From the NCBI RefSeq assembly GCF_008180615.1, contig NZ_VTEH01000006.1, positions 120,870 to 184,869 on the forward strand: a stretch of DNA of 64,000 nucleotides, read 5' to 3'. This document shows, piece by piece, positions 15,444 to 24,169 of the stretch. Position 1 is the stretch's first letter. Every line of letters starts with the position of its first letter. Below the pieces are notes generated by a model. It did no database searches. It had not been told where the DNA came from and saw only the letters and a list, made by a program, of their open reading frames with translations. Both the position numbers and the translations under genes were made by a program. The stretch is from Rossellomorea vietnamensis (lineage in GTDB: Bacteria > Bacillota > Bacilli > Bacillales > Bacillaceae_B).

Positions 15444-15847
15444 CAAAATACAACGCCAGGAAGAAAACAGTGGACGGCATCACATTCGATAGCATCCAGG
15501 AATCACAATATTACTTACACCTTAAAGAAAAGCAGGAGAAGGGCGAAATACTCGCCTTTAACCTGCAGCCTAAATTCACCCTTCAAGAATCATTTAAGAA
15601 GCATGGCAAGACTCACAGGAAGATTGAGTATGTCGCTGACTTTGAAATACTACATCATGATGAATCCATCGAGATAATTGATGTAAAAGGATTCGAAACG
15701 GCAGATTTCAAGATTAAGAGGAAGCTGTTTGAGAAGAAATATCCCTTTAAACTCACATTAGTAAAGCATGTGAAGAAGTATGGCGGCTGGATCAGTACGG
15801 ATGAATGGAGAAAGAGGAAGAAAGAAGAGAAGAAGGTGAAAAAGTGA
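15440..15847 (+). CDS. DUF1064 protein, PD-(D/E)XK nuclease-like
   Basis: 135 residues. FDSIQESQYYLHLKEKQEKG supplies the helix glutamate and YVADFEI...IEIIDVKGF the D...(D/E)xK pair, the arrangement of DUF1064 (PF06356). The family is predicted to have a restriction-endonuclease-like fold; a role in phage DNA processing or Holliday-junction cleavage is possible but unproven. It is very basic at its C-terminus. Confidence 0.75.
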   Translation: MTKYNARKKTVDGITFDSIQESQYYLHLKEKQEKGEILAFNLQPKFTLQESFKKHGKTHRKIEYVADFEILHHDESIEIIDVKGFETADFKIKRKLFEKKYPFKLTLVKHVKKYGGWISTDEWRKRKKEEKKVKK

Positions 15848-16377
15848 AACTTCAATATCATTCACCCTGTATTAATAAAGAATGTAGAAACGTCAATGTT
15901 CTCCAAGAATATAAAAGGCAAATTGTCCAGTGTGAGGGATGTGGGCAGGAATACGAATTTATTCCAACAAAGACCGTCAAGTTATCTGCATATTACAGAG
16001 CAGCAGGTAATCTGAATGAAGAAAACCCAAAAGACTTAATCGACAAACTCTCCATATACGGAAAGATACTTGAATTGATCGGTGGCATATATGGTGATGC
16101 TTTCAATGATTGGGGAATGGCAGAAGCTGAGAGAAGGGAAATCATCGCTAATGGGATATACCACAGACCTTCTGTAGATGGAGGGGAAACACCGTCCTCA
16201 GATAAAAAAGGTGAAGCTGCAGGCGAATTGTTAGCGAAGGAAGCCAGGAGGAAAGAAAAGAAGTTCGAAGCTGAAAAAGAACGCTGGAGAAAAGCATATG
16301 ATTCCACCTCAGAGCAAATAAACATCATGAAGAAGCGATATGACCACTTAGTAAATGTAGCAAAGGGCGGTGTGTAA
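15844..16377 (+). CDS. Phage protein with N-terminal zinc ribbon
   Basis: The GTG at 15844 follows GAAGGTGAAA and overlaps the DUF1064 stop; a longer frame from 15805 is unlikely. Two Cys pairs (CINKECRN and CEGCGQ) in the first 40 residues form a probable zinc ribbon. The middle is conserved-looking (IYGKILELIGGIYGDAFNDW), and the C-terminus is a charged coiled coil. Function unknown. Confidence 0.6.
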   Translation: MKLQYHSPCINKECRNVNVLQEYKRQIVQCEGCGQEYEFIPTKTVKLSAYYRAAGNLNEENPKDLIDKLSIYGKILELIGGIYGDAFNDWGMAEAERREIIANGIYHRPSVDGGETPSSDKKGEAAGELLAKEARRKEKKFEAEKERWRKAYDSTSEQINIMKKRYDHLVNVAKGGV

Positions 16378-16451
16378 TGTTCACGGTTATATCCTATATC
16401 GTCATGCTCAGTGCCATATTATTTTATGTAATTTCGATTAAGGGGGAGTGA
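16377..16451 (+). CDS. Tiny membrane peptide, 24 aa
   Basis: ATG 16377 overlaps the preceding stop (TAATG). The peptide MFTVISYIVMLSAILFYVIS is a single membrane segment. Its TGA overlaps the ArpU start, and its last codons contain the ArpU ribosome-binding site, so it may simply serve translational coupling. Confidence 0.4.
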   Translation: MFTVISYIVMLSAILFYVISIKGE

Positions 16452-16873
16452 AGGTGGAGCAGCTTCAATTTTTAAACACGGATCTATCCAAAGATGTGAA
16501 GAGGAAGACACAGAAACTCATGAGTAACTACCGCACCCTGGAATCCATCATAGAATCAAGAAGAATGAAAAGCCAAACCATGACGGTCAATTATGATGCC
16601 AGCGAATCACAAAGGGGCAATCAATTCCACAGTCAGACAGAAGAACTCGCCATGAACGCTATCCAGCTAGAAGAATACATCCTCACCAAGAAGAAGCTAG
16701 ATATCATATTCGATTCACTGAAACCGGACCAACAAAAGATATGGGAACAACGCTACATGCTGGGTATGCCTGATGCTGATGTGTACTATGGTTGCAACAT
16801 ACCACATAGGACATATTACAGGCTGAAGAGGGAAATGATTGCGATTGTAGCAGATGGCATGGGGTTTATTTGA
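16448..16873 (+). CDS. ArpU-family late transcription regulator
   Basis: 141 residues, GTG at 16448 (an in-frame GTG at 16454 is also well placed after GGGGGAG). A coiled N-terminal half is followed by the sigma-region-4-like ending (KIWEQRYMLGMPDADVYYGC, then PHRTYYRLKREMIAIVAD) typical of ArpU/RinA regulators, which switch on phage late genes. Its place just before the gene-free stretch and terminase fits that role. Confidence 0.85.
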   Translation: MKVEQLQFLNTDLSKDVKRKTQKLMSNYRTLESIIESRRMKSQTMTVNYDASESQRGNQFHSQTEELAMNAIQLEEYILTKKKLDIIFDSLKPDQQKIWEQRYMLGMPDADVYYGCNIPHRTYYRLKREMIAIVADGMGFI

Positions 16874-16898
16874 CTCAAATAGCGAAGGAGTGAAAGAT

Positions 16899-17075
16899 TT
16901 GAATATCGAGAATAAAGATAAAATCATTGAAGGCTTAGAGGAAACGGTTAAAGCTCAAAAAAGCGAGATAGAACGTCTTACAAAAGCAGAGAAAGAAAAA
17001 TACAGAGAAGGCTTTGAGGATGGAAAACAGGATATGTGGGCAAGCATTTATGACCCATCATACAAGAAAAAGTAA
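16899..17075 (+). CDS. Small coiled-coil phage protein, 58 aa
   Basis: TTG 16899 lies seven bases after GAAGGAG, which argues against the longer frame from 16854. The product is a charged coiled coil (EGLEETVKAQKSEIERLTKA) with a short aromatic tail. Unknown function. Confidence 0.5.
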   Translation: MNIENKDKIIEGLEETVKAQKSEIERLTKAEKEKYREGFEDGKQDMWASIYDPSYKKK

Positions 17076-17132
17076 TGCACTATACGAAGAAACATCTAAT
17101 CGACAAATGTAACGACACAAGAAAGGGTGGAA

Positions 17133-17306
17133 ATGGTGGATAAAAAAGAATTGTTTTTGAAGGAACTAAGCGAGTTGTCAAAGAAACATAAGATTTACAT
17201 TGGTGGTTGTGGTTGTTGTGGCTCTCCTTATGCCATCGACGGAAATGACGATGATGTATTTGAAAATTTAAAATGGAATTTTGACAAAGAAACATACGAA
17301 GCTTAA
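17133..17306 (+). CDS. Small phage protein with a GGCGCCGSP motif, 57 aa
   Basis: ATG 17133 follows GAAAGGGTGG. Residues 1-24 are a charged helix (MVDKKELFLKELSELSKKHK); then come IYIGGCGCCGSPY and an acidic tail. The closely spaced cysteines suggest metal or thiol chemistry. The motif resembles small phage proteins found next to late regulators, but I can give no function. Confidence 0.55.
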   Translation: MVDKKELFLKELSELSKKHKIYIGGCGCCGSPYAIDGNDDDVFENLKWNFDKETYEA

Positions 17307-17399
17307 TGAACTATCCGAAGAAACACCGTAACTTTGGCACTATTACGCACTAAAAAGGACATGAATTTCCCGGATTTCCGTAATATAATGGTATTATAG

Positions 17400-17880
17400 G
17401 AAATTGACAATAGGTTGTTAAACTTAATAGCATTTTCTATATTGAATGGTGCATTCGGGTGACAAGTCTGGAAAACTTCCACCTATTCGACAAAATGTTA
17501 AGGCGGCTCTCCTGCGAGCTGCCTATTTTTTATGGGTTCATTGTAAAACGAAGCGCTGTATTCATCATGAGAGGATGGATGTTCCGGCAGTGCTCCGTTT
17601 TAGAGGGAATCCTCTATAGTTGTCTCCATCGGATTGAGGATGGCTCAATCGCTGTGTCACGATTATTTGTGGGATAGTCAAGTGGAGGGGGCTTATTAGC
17701 TGATGTGCCAAGTTGTACAGTCAGACCGCCGGATTAGGTAATGCCTTAACCGGCTTTTTATGCGAGCATAAGCGCAGGGTTTAACATCCAGCCGAACTGA
17801 CGGCAACTTATGCAGTTGGTATAAGGGAAACTGCAATCCTCAACAAATAGTACGCTGGGGTGGGAGCGTCGAGGATTTAC
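17400..17880 (+). ncRNA. Candidate structured phage RNA upstream of the packaging genes
   Basis: This 600-bp gap (17307-17906) contains no credible gene. A TATAAT (17384-17389) and a TTGACA (17404) lie at its left edge. Perfect or near-perfect hairpins follow: AGGCGGCTC/GAGCTGCCT (17501-17524, then T6), AGAGG-GAAT-CCTCT (17601-17614), ATTGAG-5-CTCAAT (17632-17648), GCCGG.../...CCGGC with T5 (17728-17759), GCAGTT/AACTGC (17812-17834), and ATCCTC/GAGGAT enclosing ACGCT/AGCGT (17836-17876). Such dense pairing suggests one or two structured transcripts, with 17728-17759 acting as a terminator. It does not obviously match a class I can name; comparison with ROOL and GOLLD is needed. The 72-codon frame 17459-17677 overlaps the hairpins and looks non-coding. 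Confidence 0.55.
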
Positions 17881-17906
17881 ATATTAAACTAAGAGAGGTG
17901 AAGTCA

Positions 17907-19124
17907 ATGGAAGGTCACGCATGGACAGAGGAAGAACATGAATACTTAATGCGGTTAAAAGCCGAGAAGCTAAGTTATGCTCAGATGGCCGAGAGAATGA
18001 CCTTTCACTTTGACAGGCAATTCACCCACGGTGCGGTAAGGGGCAGAGTCAGGCGAACTGAGAAACAAGGTAAGCTGGAAGCTGCTGCTGAATTACCGGA
18101 CATAAAACATAACTATCAAGAGGACTTCAAAATAAATAAAGATGGTTCCCGGTCAAGCAATAAATTGATTGAGATGGATGAAGCACAGGAGAAGGATGAA
18201 ACATTCCTTTTACATGCTCATGGATTTAATGATTCATGGGAAATCATAGAAGCCGTATCATCCAAGTGGAATCAACATAATAAGCAAGACGGGACAGTCA
18301 CTCTCTATTCAAGTCGTATAAAGGCGAAAAAGAAACAGAGTGGCATATCTAAGAAAGAATTAATGGAGTTAATACAAGAGCTGCCGTCAGTCACCTACAA
18401 AGTAATCAAACAGGAATTGAAAGATAAACGCCTGTTAGAGATACCGATATATGATCCACACTTTGGAATATCGACATTAGAAGAGTATGAGGACACTGTG
18501 AGGGATATACATACTGTTCTTTCTGCTAAACGGTGGGAAGAGGTAGTATTTGTGATTGGACAAGATTTGCTGCATCACGATAATTTCCGCAATAGTACAG
18601 CAAGTGGCACGGTGATTGAGCAGGTGGACATTAAACAAGCGTGGATGGATGCTTATTCCTTTTACCTTGTATTGATTGAAACAGCGATAAAACAATCAAA
18701 CCGAGTGAAGCTTATTTATAGTAAAGGTAATCACGATGAGAGCATGTCATGGTGTTTTGTCCAGACATTAAAAGTGAGATTTCCCCAACTGGAGGTAGAC
18801 GACGACATCCAGGAGAGAAAATCCCACACATTTCACAATATCTTTTTAGGTTATACCCATGGCGACAAGGCACGAAACAAATTACACAATCTTTTCCCAG
18901 TTGAATTTCCAGAACAATGGGCCAAAGCGAAGACGAGGGAAATCAAAATAGGCCATCTACACACAGAGGATGCGAAAGATGTATTCGGGATGATGATCAG
19001 AACATTATCCACCAGGAATAAAACAGATCAGTGGCATAAGGACAATGGCTTTGTGGGGAATCATAAACGCTTCATGCTATTTGAATACAACGAGGATGAG
19101 TTGAAACACATTCATTATGTATAA
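17907..19124 (+). CDS. HTH plus calcineurin-like metallophosphoesterase
   Basis: 405 residues from ATG 17907 (after AGAGAGGTG). The N-terminus is a SANT/HTH-like domain (HAWTEEEHEYLMRLKAEKLS). From about residue 180 a metallophosphoesterase follows with YDPHFG, GQDLLHHD, KGNHDESMSW, GYTHGD and IGHLH, supplying the two-metal ligands. Proteins of this type are common before phage terminase genes and are predicted DNA phosphoesterases; the substrate is not known. It is the first gene after the structured gap. Confidence 0.8.
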   Translation: MEGHAWTEEEHEYLMRLKAEKLSYAQMAERMTFHFDRQFTHGAVRGRVRRTEKQGKLEAAAELPDIKHNYQEDFKINKDGSRSSNKLIEMDEAQEKDETFLLHAHGFNDSWEIIEAVSSKWNQHNKQDGTVTLYSSRIKAKKKQSGISKKELMELIQELPSVTYKVIKQELKDKRLLEIPIYDPHFGISTLEEYEDTVRDIHTVLSAKRWEEVVFVIGQDLLHHDNFRNSTASGTVIEQVDIKQAWMDAYSFYLVLIETAIKQSNRVKLIYSKGNHDESMSWCFVQTLKVRFPQLEVDDDIQERKSHTFHNIFLGYTHGDKARNKLHNLFPVEFPEQWAKAKTREIKIGHLHTEDAKDVFGMMIRTLSTRNKTDQWHKDNGFVGNHKRFMLFEYNEDELKHIHYV

Positions 19125-19215
19125 ATACATCTGCCTAACATGTGGAGAGATGAGGGAAGCAGAGGGGCATTCAGAGGAATATAAGGGATGTACGTGTGAA
19201 AAGTGTCGAAATTGA
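19117..19215 (+). CDS. Small zinc-ribbon peptide, 32 aa
   Basis: ATG 19117 overlaps the end of the phosphoesterase gene. The peptide begins MYKYICLTCGEM and ends CTCEKCRN, four or five cysteines in a zinc-ribbon spacing. Such tiny zinc ribbons are frequent in phages. Low-information gene, unknown role. Confidence 0.45.
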   Translation: MYKYICLTCGEMREAEGHSEEYKGCTCEKCRN

Positions 19216-19282
19216 CCAAGTATAAAAGAAGGAAATGAATCCTAAGTATAGAATATAAACTTTATACAAGGGAGGAATAAAC

Positions 19283-19429
19283 ATGAGCGAAGAAAATAAA
19301 CAATGGCAAAACCCGATAAGAACAGAGAAGGATAAGAAGATAGTCAAAGGAATGCTATATGGTGGGATAACAATTACGGTTGCGATTGCGGCTGCGTTCG
19401 TTGTCCTCTTTGTCTGGATGTTCACATAA
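19283..19429 (+). CDS. Small phage membrane protein, 48 aa
   Basis: ATG 19283 follows GGGAGGAATAAAC. A charged N-terminal half is followed by one membrane helix (YGGITITVAIAAAFVVLFVW). A terminator directly follows, so this closes a transcript. Confidence 0.6.
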   Translation: MSEENKQWQNPIRTEKDKKIVKGMLYGGITITVAIAAAFVVLFVWMFT

Positions 19430-19434
19430 ACACG

Positions 19435-19463
19435 AAGTCACTCTGATCGGAGTGGCTTTTTTA
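19435..19463 (+). terminator. Rho-independent terminator
   Basis: AAGTCACTC and GAGTGGCTT form a stem around TGATCG, followed by a T run. It separates the phosphoesterase transcript from the HNH/terminase block. Confidence 0.8.
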
Positions 19464-19477
19464 TTTGGGTGATAACT

Positions 19478-19810
19478 ATGAAGGAATACAAAACGATTGA
19501 ACAAAAGAGAAAGTTCTATGATGGCCAAGAGTGGAAGAAGCTAAGAGAACACATCAAGAAGAGAGACAATCACGAGTGCCAGGAGTGTAAGAGACAGGGA
19601 CGAGTCAAGATAGATATGAATGAGTACAGTGAGAAGGCGAAGAGGAAGAAGATTGCTTTGGTTGTCCATCACATTAAAGAGCTTGAGCATCATCCTGAGT
19701 TAGCGTTAGATGAAGATAATCTTGAAACGGTATGCGTTGACTGCCACAATCACGAACACGGTAGAGTATTTGAGAAGAAGGAAAACAAATGGGAAGACGA
19801 AAGGTGGTAA
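19478..19810 (+). CDS. HNH endonuclease of the packaging module
   Basis: 110 residues. CQECKRQGRVK, LVVHHIKELEHHPELALDED and NLETVCVDCHNHEHG form a complete HNH fold with two CxxC pairs. HNH proteins directly upstream of terminase in cos-type HK97-like phages are needed for DNA packaging. ATG 19478 is preferred over GTG 19469 because of spacing to GGGTGATA. Confidence 0.85.
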   Translation: MKEYKTIEQKRKFYDGQEWKKLREHIKKRDNHECQECKRQGRVKIDMNEYSEKAKRKKIALVVHHIKELEHHPELALDEDNLETVCVDCHNHEHGRVFEKKENKWEDERW

Positions 19811-19815
19811 ACATA

Positions 19816-19986
19816 ATGAATAGTTATGTAAAGCAAATGGTTAATAGCAGGGTTGAGTATTTGGAAATGGAAGAACGTGAAGTGAAGGAACGAATTGAAC
19901 ACACAAAGGCCGATATGAAGACCTATGAAGAAAAGCTAAAAGGGATTCGTGAAGAGATAAAAGAGTTAAAACGAACAGATAAATAA
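19816..19986 (+). CDS. Small coiled-coil phage protein, 56 aa
   Basis: ATG 19816 lies eight bases after AAGGTGG. Almost the whole product is charged coiled coil (REVKERIEHTKADMKTYEEK). It lies between the HNH and terminase genes. Unknown role. Confidence 0.5.
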   Translation: MNSYVKQMVNSRVEYLEMEEREVKERIEHTKADMKTYEEKLKGIREEIKELKRTDK

Positions 19987-19998
19987 GAGGTGGTAACT

Positions 19999-20205
19999 AT
20001 GAAGAATAAACTTATCACAATTGAGTTAGATTCATTCAACGATATTCCAGTAGTGTATTACAAAGGTAAGAGGCTTACTAACATCATAGACATTAACTTC
20101 TCGTGGCATACAGATACAGAGGAACAAGGTGAGAAGAAGCTTGACATTTCTTACGCTGATACAGAAGAAGGAGTTATCAGAGGAATCAAAGAAGTGAAAA
20201 TCTAA
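19999..20205 (+). CDS. Phage protein of unknown function, 68 aa
   Basis: ATG 19999 follows AAGAGGTGG. The product is beta-rich (KLITIELDSFNDIPVVYYKG), soluble and acidic at the C-terminus. No family recognised. Confidence 0.55.
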   Translation: MKNKLITIELDSFNDIPVVYYKGKRLTNIIDINFSWHTDTEEQGEKKLDISYADTEEGVIRGIKEVKI

Positions 20206-20323
20206 TCGGAGGAACACCCCCCACCCAAAAATTTTGGACTTTTTCGGAATTGTGGGCACCGGGGATGGGATTCGTTCGTCCAGATTTACGCTTAAAATTA
20301 TTCACGATAGGGGGTGGGGGTAT
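20206..20323. other. Candidate cos (packaging) region
   Basis: The 118-bp gap between the small gene and terminase has locally skewed composition: a C-run, ACCCCCCACCC, and later a G-run, GGGGGTGGGGG. In HNH-plus-P27-terminase phages the cohesive-end site is usually just upstream of the small terminase gene. The position is inferred from this organisation; no cut site can be assigned. Confidence 0.35.
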
Positions 20324-20632
20324 ATGGTGGTAGTTATTAAGAAGTTGAAAGAGCAATTAATGAGCAGGATTGACGAAGAGGATCTGGTGCAAGTGGAGAA
20401 AGTCGAACGTTATATAGGGTTGGTTGAATCATTCAGGCGTGTAAGCAAGACAATCGAAAAAGAAGGCGAATCCATTGTAACGGAAAATGGAGCGCAACGA
20501 TTCACAAAGGCCCATCCTCTAATCGGTGAACGTAATAAAATCAACGCTTCATTACTGAATATCGAAAAGTCATTCGGATTCGGGATAGAAGAACCGGAAG
20601 AAATTAAGCGCTCAGTCAATGATCTAATATGA
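20324..20632 (+). CDS. Terminase small subunit, P27 family
   Basis: 102 residues from ATG 20324. The central VERYIGLVESFRRVSKTIEK and NGAQRFTKAHPLIGERNKIN are the P27 family pattern (PF05119). The small subunit recognises the packaging site and hands DNA to the large subunit, whose start overlaps this stop. Near-upstream GTG codons at 20327 and 20330 are alternatives. Confidence 0.85.
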   Translation: MVVVIKKLKEQLMSRIDEEDLVQVEKVERYIGLVESFRRVSKTIEKEGESIVTENGAQRFTKAHPLIGERNKINASLLNIEKSFGFGIEEPEEIKRSVNDLI

Positions 20633-22266
20633 TTAGCAATAAGCACGTTGAGGAATATATTCGCCAATATAAAACAGGTAAGATTAAGCTGAATAAAGAG
20701 CGCATAATGCTTATTGATTACCTGGAGAGATATATATTGGTGAGAGATGATTTATATTTTGATGAAGAGATGCACGAAAACTATATAAAGTTCACAGAGA
20801 AGTGGTATTTCAAGTTAGAATCATTTCAAAAATTTTTCACGGCTTTTGTATTCTTGTTCCATAAGGATGACTCGGTATTCTACGAACAGTTCTTAGATAC
20901 AATGGCAAGGGGTGGCGGTAAAAACGGATTAATCTCCTCTTTAGCCCACTTCTTTATTAGCCCCTTACATGGTATTCCTGGATATAATGTTTCGATCGTG
21001 GCAAACAGCGAACTACAAGCAAAGACTTCTTTCAAAGAGGTTTATGATGTAATTGGAAATCATGCAGTTTTGGAAGAAATGTTCTACAGGACGAAAGTTG
21101 AAATCAAGGGTAATGACACCAAAAGTATTATGCAATACCACACTTCGAATGCCAGTACGAAAGATGGACTGCGTGACGGCTGTGTTATATATGACGAGAT
21201 TCACCAATATGAAAATTCAGATACAGTCAATGTATTCTCTAGCGGCCTTGGAAAAGTGCCGAATGCTAGGGAATTTTTTATTGGTACAGATGGATTCGTT
21301 AGAGAAGGTTTCCTTGACAAGATGAAGGAAAGAGCAATGAATATTCTTCAAGGTAAAGACCTAGATGATCCTTTGTTCCCTTTTATCTGCAAAATAGATG
21401 ATGTAAAGGAAATAGATGAACCTGAAATGTGGGAAAAGGCTAATCCGATGTTTAGTGAGCCTAAAAGCTCCTATGCAAAAGGGCTATTCAAAAAGGTTCT
21501 TGCTCAATACAAACAGCTAGTCAACAATCCTTCAAACCGCGAAGAGTTTATGACTAAGAGGATGAACTATCCAGAGGTGGATTTAAACAAGACTGTAGCA
21601 GCTTGGGAAGACATTTTAGCGACTAATAGGCCGTTTCCTGAGTTGAAACATCGTACAGCTGTAGGCGGCTTAGACTTTGCAAGCATAAAAGACTTTGCTG
21701 CGGTTGGTTTGCTATTTAAAGTCGGTGATGATTACATTTGGAAAACCCACTCCTTTGTGCGGCAGGGATTTCTGGACAATGTGAAACTTAAAATCGACTC
21801 TAAGGTAAAAGAATGGGAACGAGATGGACACCTTACAATCCTCGATGAACCAGTTATAAACATACAGCACATAGTTAATTGGTTTGTAGAAATGAGGGAG
21901 ATATACGGTGTTAATACGATTGTGGCTGATACATTCCGTTTGGATTTAGTGAAAGTAGCATTAGAAGCGGAAGGTTTTAATCTTCTATATATCCGTAATC
22001 CCAAGGCAATCCATTCCCTGTTAGCGCCTAGAGTGGAAACGCTGTTTGCTAACCATAATATTATTTTTGATGATAACCCCCTCATGAGGTGGTACACCAA
22101 CAATGTATATGTCCACATAAAGAAGGATGGGAATAAGGAGTATTTGAAGAAGGATGAAGTCAGAAGGAAAACGGATGGCTTTCAGGCCTTTATTCACGCA
22201 TTGTGGCAGGCCGATAACTACCTGGACGAAGAAATAGACTTCTTTGTAGGTGATATTCAGTTTTAA
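20629..22266 (+). CDS. Terminase large subunit
   Basis: 545 residues. The ATPase half has the modified Walker A MARGGGKNGLIS near residue 100 and Walker B GCVIYDEIHQYE near 185. The nuclease half starts near 340 with GGLDFASIKDFAAV, containing the first metal-binding Asp. This is the Terminase_1/YmfN class that pumps DNA into the prohead and cuts it. It overlaps the small subunit by four bases. Confidence 0.95.
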   Translation: MISNKHVEEYIRQYKTGKIKLNKERIMLIDYLERYILVRDDLYFDEEMHENYIKFTEKWYFKLESFQKFFTAFVFLFHKDDSVFYEQFLDTMARGGGKNGLISSLAHFFISPLHGIPGYNVSIVANSELQAKTSFKEVYDVIGNHAVLEEMFYRTKVEIKGNDTKSIMQYHTSNASTKDGLRDGCVIYDEIHQYENSDTVNVFSSGLGKVPNAREFFIGTDGFVREGFLDKMKERAMNILQGKDLDDPLFPFICKIDDVKEIDEPEMWEKANPMFSEPKSSYAKGLFKKVLAQYKQLVNNPSNREEFMTKRMNYPEVDLNKTVAAWEDILATNRPFPELKHRTAVGGLDFASIKDFAAVGLLFKVGDDYIWKTHSFVRQGFLDNVKLKIDSKVKEWERDGHLTILDEPVINIQHIVNWFVEMREIYGVNTIVADTFRLDLVKVALEAEGFNLLYIRNPKAIHSLLAPRVETLFANHNIIFDDNPLMRWYTNNVYVHIKKDGNKEYLKKDEVRRKTDGFQAFIHALWQADNYLDEEIDFFVGDIQF

Positions 22267-22281
22267 AGGGGGTGAGATATA

Positions 22282-23424
22282 TTGGGATTTTTGGACGCTA
22301 TATTAAAACGGAATAGCGAATTAGAATTTATGTTCGATGGGGAATTGGTTTCGGAACAATCTCAGCGGATCCATATGAAACGATTAGCGATTGAAATATG
22401 CGCTAATTTCTTAGGTCGGACCATCAGCCAATCAGAGTTTAGGGTCAAGAATAATAAAGCATTCGAAAAAGAAGAGCTTTATTACCGTCTGAATGTGCGC
22501 CCAAACAAGAACATGACAGCCAGCACCTTTTGGTCCTTGTTCGCATCAAAACTCATATATGACGGTGAATGTTTAATCATTCAAGCTGATGACGATGATC
22601 TTTTAATTGCTGATAACTTTGAACATAACTCTTATGCAGTCTTAGAAGATACCTTTTCTAAGGTTAAAGTAAAAGAGTATGAATTCAAACGATCATTCAA
22701 ACAAAGCGAAGTTCTTCATATTCGATATGCCAACGAGAAATTGGAACCTTTAATTAACAGTTTGTTTACTGACTATGGTGATTTGTTCGGTCGCATCCTT
22801 AATTCACAAAAGCGGAAAAATCAAATCCGGGGAACGGTGGATATAGATGCACAGTTTGCCAAAAACAGAGACAACGTTTCGAAGTTGCAAGAATTCATTA
22901 GAAACATGTATAAAGCTTTCGAGGAAAAGGATGTAGCTATCGTTCCGCAACAACCAGGAATGACTTACACAGAAGCGAGCGGCAACGCTGGATCAGGAAC
23001 AAGTCAAAGTGTGGATGAGATTAATAAGGTGACAAATGGTTTCTTGGACCAAGTGGCGATGGCTTTGGGAATTCCTAAAAGCTTGCTATATGGTGATATG
23101 GCTGATGTGGAGAAGCAAACAAAAAACTTCATGTTATTCACTGTGGGAGCCTTGCTCAAGAAAATTAAAGATGAGGGAAACTACAAATTTTTCACCATGA
23201 ATGAATACTTAGCCGGCAAAAGGTTGGAAATCAAGCCTATTTCTTATAACAGTTTATTTGATATTGCAGATAAGGTTGACAAGTTGGTGTCATCTGGTGC
23301 CTTTACTGGTAATGAAATACGACTGGAAGCGGGGTATGAACCATCTGATGATGAAAAACTGGACAAGCATTACATCACAAAGAACTATACAGAAATGGAT
23401 TCCATTGAAGGAGGTGAGGAATAA
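22282..23424 (+). CDS. Portal protein, HK97 family
   Basis: 380 residues, TTG start after AAAGGGGGTGAGA. The portal family signature is visible in YYRLNVRPNKNMTASTFWSL and VDEINKVTNGFLDQVAMALG ahead of GIPKSLLYGD. It forms the dodecameric ring at the capsid vertex for DNA entry. Order terminase-portal-protease-capsid is the HK97 arrangement. Confidence 0.95.
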   Translation: MGFLDAILKRNSELEFMFDGELVSEQSQRIHMKRLAIEICANFLGRTISQSEFRVKNNKAFEKEELYYRLNVRPNKNMTASTFWSLFASKLIYDGECLIIQADDDDLLIADNFEHNSYAVLEDTFSKVKVKEYEFKRSFKQSEVLHIRYANEKLEPLINSLFTDYGDLFGRILNSQKRKNQIRGTVDIDAQFAKNRDNVSKLQEFIRNMYKAFEEKDVAIVPQQPGMTYTEASGNAGSGTSQSVDEINKVTNGFLDQVAMALGIPKSLLYGDMADVEKQTKNFMLFTVGALLKKIKDEGNYKFFTMNEYLAGKRLEIKPISYNSLFDIADKVDKLVSSGAFTGNEIRLEAGYEPSDDEKLDKHYITKNYTEMDSIEGGEE

Positions 23425-24153
23425 GTGAAGCATAAGATCAAAGGCGATATCATTAGTTGGAACTCAAGTATTTGGGAATTTACCAACTTAATGAAAAATG
23501 TTAAAGAAGATGAGGACATTGAATTAGAAATCAATAGTTATGGCGGCGATGTATTTTTAGGAATCGACCTTTGTAACACTCTAAGAGGGCATAAAGGGGA
23601 TGTAACTGTAACCATTACAGGCATTGCCGCAAGTGCTGCTTCTGTCATTGCTATGGGTGCTGATAAAATCAAAATTTATAATAATGCACAAATGATGGTT
23701 CATAACGCTTGGACGATTGCGATGGGTAACTCTAAGGAACTACGTAAAGTTGCAGAGGATTTGGAAAGCATCAATGAATCCGTATTAGCTTCCTACACTT
23801 CAAGACTGGACGCAGACACCGCCCAAAAGCTGTTGGATGATGAAACATACCTATCTGCTACAAAAGCCAAGGAACACGGCTTAGTGGATGAGATCATCGG
23901 TGATGCAGAAGTGGAAAAGGTTGAATCTAAAATCTTCGAAAATAAAGCTAAAGAGTTCAATAACAAAATTGAAGGTAACAAGCAACCGATTGTGGCTGCT
24001 AGTTCAAAGCTAAATTTTGAAGAAATTCAAGCCGAACTAAAAGAACTTCGTGTTGAGCTAGGACAATTGAAATATCAAAATAAACCAAAAGAGTCTTCTC
24101 CTGAACCTGTTAAAAACAGCGGACTGAGCAAGCTCTTTTTAAATTTAAACTAA
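23425..24153 (+). CDS. ClpP-type prohead maturation protease
   Basis: 242 residues, GTG start after GGAGGTGAGG. Catalytic Ser70 in ITGIAASAASVIAMGA and His93 in MMVHNAW match the ClpP triad; INSYGGDVF is the oxyanion strand. The C-terminal ~60 residues are a charged coiled region that may act as scaffold, since no separate scaffold gene is present. Confidence 0.92.
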   Translation: MKHKIKGDIISWNSSIWEFTNLMKNVKEDEDIELEINSYGGDVFLGIDLCNTLRGHKGDVTVTITGIAASAASVIAMGADKIKIYNNAQMMVHNAWTIAMGNSKELRKVAEDLESINESVLASYTSRLDADTAQKLLDDETYLSATKAKEHGLVDEIIGDAEVEKVESKIFENKAKEFNNKIEGNKQPIVAASSKLNFEEIQAELKELRVELGQLKYQNKPKESSPEPVKNSGLSKLFLNLN

Positions 24154-24169
24154 TTGGAGGAAACAAATA

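Noticed and set aside
17459..17677. 72-codon + strand frame as a gene
   Set aside because: It crosses several perfect hairpins, has no ribosome-binding site and an odd Cys/Arg-rich composition; structured RNA explains the region better.
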